A DNA stretch of 64,000 bases from the NCBI RefSeq assembly GCF_003574835.2, contig NZ_CP063196.1:1922001-1986000 (forward strand), written 5' to 3'. The DNA comes from Thermobifida halotolerans. GTDB lineage: Bacteria; Actinomycetota; Actinomycetes; Streptosporangiales; Streptosporangiaceae. How positions within the stretch are numbered: the stretch's first letter is position 1; every line of letters begins with the position of its first letter. Positions 60,876 through 64,000 of the stretch are shown here, in pieces. Below the pieces are notes generated by a model. That model searched no databases. It was given only the letters and a program-made list of their open reading frames with translations, and was not told the origin of the DNA. The position numbers and the translations under genes were made by a program.

Positions 60876-61837
60876 GAGTTTTGACCGTTCGTTTCCTGAG
60901 TGGGTACGTGCCTACTCACTTGGGAACTCTCTTCGAGGAGGGGCGTCATGGACGCCCACGGCAAGCAGCAACGCCGCTTGACCGCGGCCGCCCTGTTCGA
61001 GCAGGACGAGAGGTCCGACACCCGTATCGGCGACCTGCTCGGCGTCACCGCCCGCGCGGTCAACCACTGGCGGCGCGCCTGGCACCAAGGCGGCACCGAA
61101 GCGCCGACGAGTAAGGGCCGCACCGGCCCCAAGGGCTGTCTGGACCCCGAACAACGCCACCGGGTGCGGCGGGTGATCGCCGAGACCTTCGGTGCCGCCT
61201 ACGCCGACCCCTCAGGAGTGCGGCGGCTGTTGAAGGCGATGGGGTGGTCGGTGCAGATCCCGGCCCGTCGCGCCGTCGAACGCGACGAGGAGGCCATCGC
61301 GGCCCGGGTCGAGCAGACCTGGCCGCGGATCGGAGAAAAGGGGCCGGGATCGTCGTCGCGGACGGGGCCGGCGCGGGACTGACCTTGTGCCGCACCTGGG
61401 CGCCGGTCGGGCAGACGCGGTGCCGCACGTGGTCAAGGGCCGCCCGGCCACGATGTCGATGGCCGCGGTGTGCTGCCACCGCCGCAGTCACGGGTCGCGG
61501 ACGCTGTTTCCGTACCCGCCCGGGGTGGTATCACGACCGTGACCTGGTCGTCTTCTTGGACGGTGTCCACCGGGTCCTGGACGCGCGCGGCGATCGAGGA
61601 TCGGGAGTGGTTGGAGATGGAGACCTGCCTTCCCATACCCCGGAACTGAACCCGGTGGAGGATGTCTACTCCCATCTCAAGGGCACAGCGTTGGCCAACC
61701 TGGCGGCGCTGTCCTCTGCGGAGTTGGGCCCAGCGGTCCGGTCGGGTCTGCGTCGGCTGCGGTACCGCCCCGATCCGGTGGACGGTTTCCTCACCCACAC
61801 CGGACTTCAACCCGGAACCAAACAATCAAACCTCAGT
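60873..61837 (+). mobile_element. IS630-family insertion sequence (decayed, ~965 bp)
   Basis: The terminal inverted repeats ACTGAGTTTTGACCGTTCG (60873-60891) and the complement of 61819-61837 agree at 15 of 19 positions. Between them lies a degraded IS630 transposase. The same terminal sequence is used by elements A and B. Confidence 0.82.
60948..61810 (+). pseudogene. IS630 transposase, frameshifted
   Basis: From the ATG at 60948 (after GAGGAGGGGCGTC) the frame encodes the HTH part (LTAAALFEQDERSDTRIGDLLGVTARAVNHWRRAW, then LLKAMGWSVQIPARRA). It stops at 61382 after losing register. Another frame continues the DDE domain: ARTWAPVGQT-like CRTWAPVGQTR, then LPSHTPELNPVEDVYSHLKG and LTHTGL near the end. 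At least two shifts are needed, and the segment around the second Asp is scrambled. It is dead. Confidence 0.85.
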
Positions 61838-62183
61838 CAGTTGCTGCCTCGCAGCCGGTCAGCCCTATCAGGCCGATCAGGAGCACGAGCGGGGGGACGC
61901 ATGCACAAACCCCAATCAGAAATTGATATTCCGATTACTTTCAGAATCGGAGCATGATTTTAGCCAGCCCTGCCCAACCGCCACAGCCGCATTCCAGGCA
62001 TTCGGCACCACCAAAAATGTAGAGAGCACCACATGATTCCGCTGCCGCACATGCAAAAGTGGCAAACTCCGGAAATACAAAGGCGCGGGAGACTGCCTCT
62101 GCGGCAACTGCCCGCGCTGTTTCGGAGTAATTGTGAGTTATCTGCCGAATGGCCTACTCGGCGGCGGCCTTGGCGCCCACATC
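61838..62183. other. Low-GC segment without a gene
   Basis: Bases about 61905-62140 are clearly richer in A and T than anything else nearby, with a 7-bp hairpin (TCCGATT...AATCGGA) near 61928-61951. No convincing frame is visible. The composition suggests foreign DNA flanking the IS630 element. Confidence 0.45.
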
Positions 62184-62255
62184 GGTCTGACCGGCCCCTT
62201 TTCGCTGCTGGAATTCGAGGACGAACCGCCTGTCGGACACACCGAGAACCAACCG
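62184..62255 (+). pseudogene. Short DUF5753-like fragment
   Basis: The frame reads GLTGPFSLLEFEDEPPVGHTEN, resembling the strand near the C-terminal part of DUF5753 domains (GPFxxLEFxDxPxVVYxE). It has no start or stop of its own. It may derive from a second regulator fused to the fragment that follows. Confidence 0.35.
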
Positions 62256-62325
62256 ATGGGAGCCGGAGAACGAGCGTGGCACTCGTCCACTCCCCGCTCA
62301 ACCGGTACGGGGCCGAACGGCACGG

Positions 62326-62896
62326 ATGACGGGTCGAGCACGGCAACCGCCTCGCCCTTCCCGCTTCGACCCGGTACGCCTGGAAGCGGCCGCCACCCAC
62401 ATCCGCACCTTCGAGCTCGGCTTCATTCCCGGCCTGCTCCAGCACGAGCGGTACGCGCGCACAGCGATCCGCGCCGCCAGTGGAGCCGGACTCAGCGAGG
62501 AGGAGCTCGACCACTTCGTCTCCGTGCGCAAGCAGCGCCAGCAGATCCTCACCAGAGACGAGAACCCCGTCGACGCCGTCGTCCACAAAGCCCTGCTCCA
62601 CCAGCACCTGGACGAACCCGACGCACCGCCCAACTCCGCCGCCTGGTGGAACACGCCAAACGCCCCAACATCACCGTCCAGGTCCTTCCGCTGACCGCCG
62701 GCACCCACCCGGCGCCTTCACCCTCCCGGCCACGTACCGGCTGGAAACCGCCCACGTCGAACTCATGACCAGCGACGTCTACATCGAGGAGCCCGCCAGC
62801 ATCCAGCGCTACCAAGCCGCGTCCACCACTCTCGCCGAGCTGCCCTTGTCCCCCGAAGCGTCGGCCAGGTTGCTTTCCGACAAAATAGACATCGAA
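62326..62896 (+). pseudogene. DUF5753-domain regulator remnant
   Basis: Three successive frames carry parts of one DUF5753 domain in order. The first is RFDPVRLEAAATHIRTFELGF-IPGLLQHERYAR to LHQHLDEPDA. The second is QLRRLVEHAKRPNITVQVLPL. The third is GAFTLPATYRLETAHVELM, then YIEEPASIQRYQAASTTLAEL. The N-terminal HTH is missing, two frameshifts are needed, and the C-terminus runs into the 37-bp CRISPR-like unit. It was once an XRE/DUF5753 regulator of the kind usually paired with a DUF397 protein. Confidence 0.75.
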
Positions 62897-62933
62897 GTTG
62901 CGATCCTCAGCCACCCCGGAGGGTGGCTGCCAC
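62897..62933 (-). CRISPR. CRISPR-like repeat remnant, locus 2 (single unit)
   Basis: A 37-bp unit with an internal palindrome AGCCACC...GGTGGCT reads on the minus strand GTGGCAGCC to GGATCGCAAC. It differs from the locus 1 unit at four positions. There is no second repeat and no spacer; the DUF5753 remnant abuts it directly. Confidence 0.45.
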
Positions 62934-63003
62934 AGTGTCTGAAGTGCGCAAACACCTCACCGCTTGGCGACGCTCACGACCCAAAAAGGAATGAGAGTTC
63001 TCA
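62934..63003 (-). repeat. Conserved leader-like flank, locus 2
   Basis: A gap-free match of 70 bases to 54656-54725. Here 145 bp of unrelated sequence, not a MITE, separates it from the duplicated block at 63149. Confidence 0.55.
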
Positions 63004-63148
63004 AGCAGACACAAACCTCCTCGAGAACCTCCCCGCAGATCCATGACCACTTCAGGTTCCGAACCACAGCACCAACAAGGCTGTCTCATGGGAGAAGATG
63101 TCAGGCCGGATGCTACCCCAGCCCTCTGCCACAGCCCCTGAGACCGGC

Positions 63149-63420
63149 CCTCAAGACCAAGGAAGCAAAGACCCCCGAACCAATGCGGACCCTGTTCGCT
63201 CCGTGTCGGCTCTCAAGTTCCGTACGCCGCTGACACCGCGCGGCACGCCCCGACACTCGGCGGCACCCCGAAGCGCCGCCCCGATGCCGCAGCACCGGAA
63301 ACACCCGCCCCGCCGCATGACCGGCACCCCCACTCCCCCGGGGTTTCGCTCGTCCCCGCAGCGCCCCCTCCCCCACTGCCGAGGAGTCTTTCCCGTCCTC
63401 TCCTCAGCCTCCTCCGCGCC
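63149..63420 (+). repeat. Duplicated ~272-bp non-coding block, copy 2
   Basis: Nearly identical to 55129-55403 in the same orientation. The match stops where a MITE fragment begins. Confidence 0.85.
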
Positions 63421-63424
63421 GGTG

Positions 63425-63540
63425 CGGACCGGTCGAGGCACCGCCCGCCCGTGCTCGCCCACCCCGGAGGCCGGGGCGGAATGCCTCGCCTTCCCCGGTT
63501 CCGCGAGAAGAACCCGCCCCACCGCAGAAACCGGTCCCCG
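63425..63540 (+). mobile_element. Fragment of the MITE-like element
   Basis: Blocks such as GGAATGCCTCGCCTTCCCC and CCACCGCAGAAACCG match the right-hand quarter of element B (about 60740-60860). The terminal repeat and the rest are missing. Confidence 0.6.
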
Positions 63541-64000
63541 CACCCCGGTGGGCGCGTCCGCCAGTTCGGCGCACATGGCCGTGTCGTACGCGTTCAGCGC
63601 TTCGGTCCGGTCGGGATGGAGCGGCCCGAGCCATCCGCCGTCCGGCACACCGCTCCCGCCTGCCTGGTGTGGACGCGGCGGTGCACGGCTCGGGCTGCGG
63701 TCCCCACCGCCGCGCGGGAAGCGCGCGGCGGGCCCCGGGGCGTCGGCGGCTCCCTGTTCCGGACACGCTCGGCGAGAGCTTCACGGCTGTCCGTCGGCCT
63801 TCTGCCGGATGCGTCCGGTGTCCTTCGGGTCCTCCTCGGACAGCCCGCCTCCTCGGCCTCGCCGAGCCGTGAAGGCCGTGTTCTGCTCCCCGCGATGGTC
63901 GTGACCGAGAGTCCTTCCGCAGTTCGGACAGGAAGTCGTTCACGGACCTGACCGCGGCCGGTGAGGCGTCCCGGCGAGCGCGGCCACCCTGCGGCACCGC
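63541..64000. other. Unassigned window end
   Basis: Minus-strand frames give short stretches with protein-like character (LHPDRTEALNAYDTAMCAEL; RSVNDFLSELRKDS), but they are in different frames and I recognise no family. This may be more gene debris or the edge of a gene beyond the window. Confidence 0.3.

Noticed and set aside
1-64000. tRNA, rRNA, cas genes and a replication origin
   Set aside because: Looked for and not seen; no cloverleaf with a GGTTCRA arm, no Cas motifs and no DnaA-box cluster was recognised by eye.

Overview
The window is high-GC DNA with strong G/C third-position bias, GGAGG-type ribosome sites, frequent GTG and some TTG starts, and typical actinomycete families: XRE and DUF5753 regulators, a DUF742-like protein, an ECF sigma factor with a SnoaL tail, and a sugar ABC importer without its own ATPase. 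This points to a filamentous actinomycete, plausibly Nocardiopsaceae or a relative; the genus is inference. I saw no tRNA, rRNA or cas gene.

Layout. 1-5.5 kb: a cut-off XRE regulator, a lone DUF742-like protein, and two divergent regulator/reductase pairs (MarR with an MDR reductase, MerR with an Old Yellow Enzyme), each with a palindrome between the genes. 5.6-15.5 kb: a carbohydrate locus (LacI repressor, GH78 alpha-L-rhamnosidase, two permeases, binding lipoprotein, secreted GH3 enzyme). 15.7-20.5 kb: an aromatic-degradation operon (cyclase-family protein, flavin hydroxylase, extradiol dioxygenase) with a divergent LysR gene and a decayed 3' end. 20.7-25.5 kb: ECF sigma factor, double SnoaL protein, zeta-toxin-like kinase, deaminase-like protein; remnants of the sigma and SnoaL genes lie at 24.5 and 15.7 kb. 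25.6-40.6 kb: mostly single metabolic and regulatory genes, including a CYP152 peroxygenase, two tiny Rho-N-like proteins set among long perfect hairpins, a carbamoyltransferase, a methyltransferase-GNAT fusion, and a TetR gene beside a gutted MFS gene.

40.7-42.8 kb is a dead IS607-type element. 43.1-47.0 kb is a four-gene operon (DRE-TIM metallolyase, AEC transporter, thiamine-binding-like protein, FAH-family hydrolase). 47.2-54.5 kb holds a Tat-exported GH106 alpha-L-rhamnosidase, an aldo/keto reductase and a cytoplasmic GH3 enzyme. The GH106 promoter carries a perfect GAAACGTTTC palindrome that resembles the operator-like sites at the GH78/ABC promoter 40 kb away, so the LacI protein probably controls a split rhamnoside regulon.

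54.5-64 kb is a junkyard: two duplicated CRISPR-like leader-repeat units without cas genes, two ~392-bp MITE-like elements sharing terminal repeats with an adjacent IS630 remnant, a truncated IS701 transposase and DUF5753 fragments. OsmC, MFS and LysR genes lie among them. A recurring theme is genes reduced to stubs by internal deletion; one deletion can be mapped to a 14-bp direct repeat.
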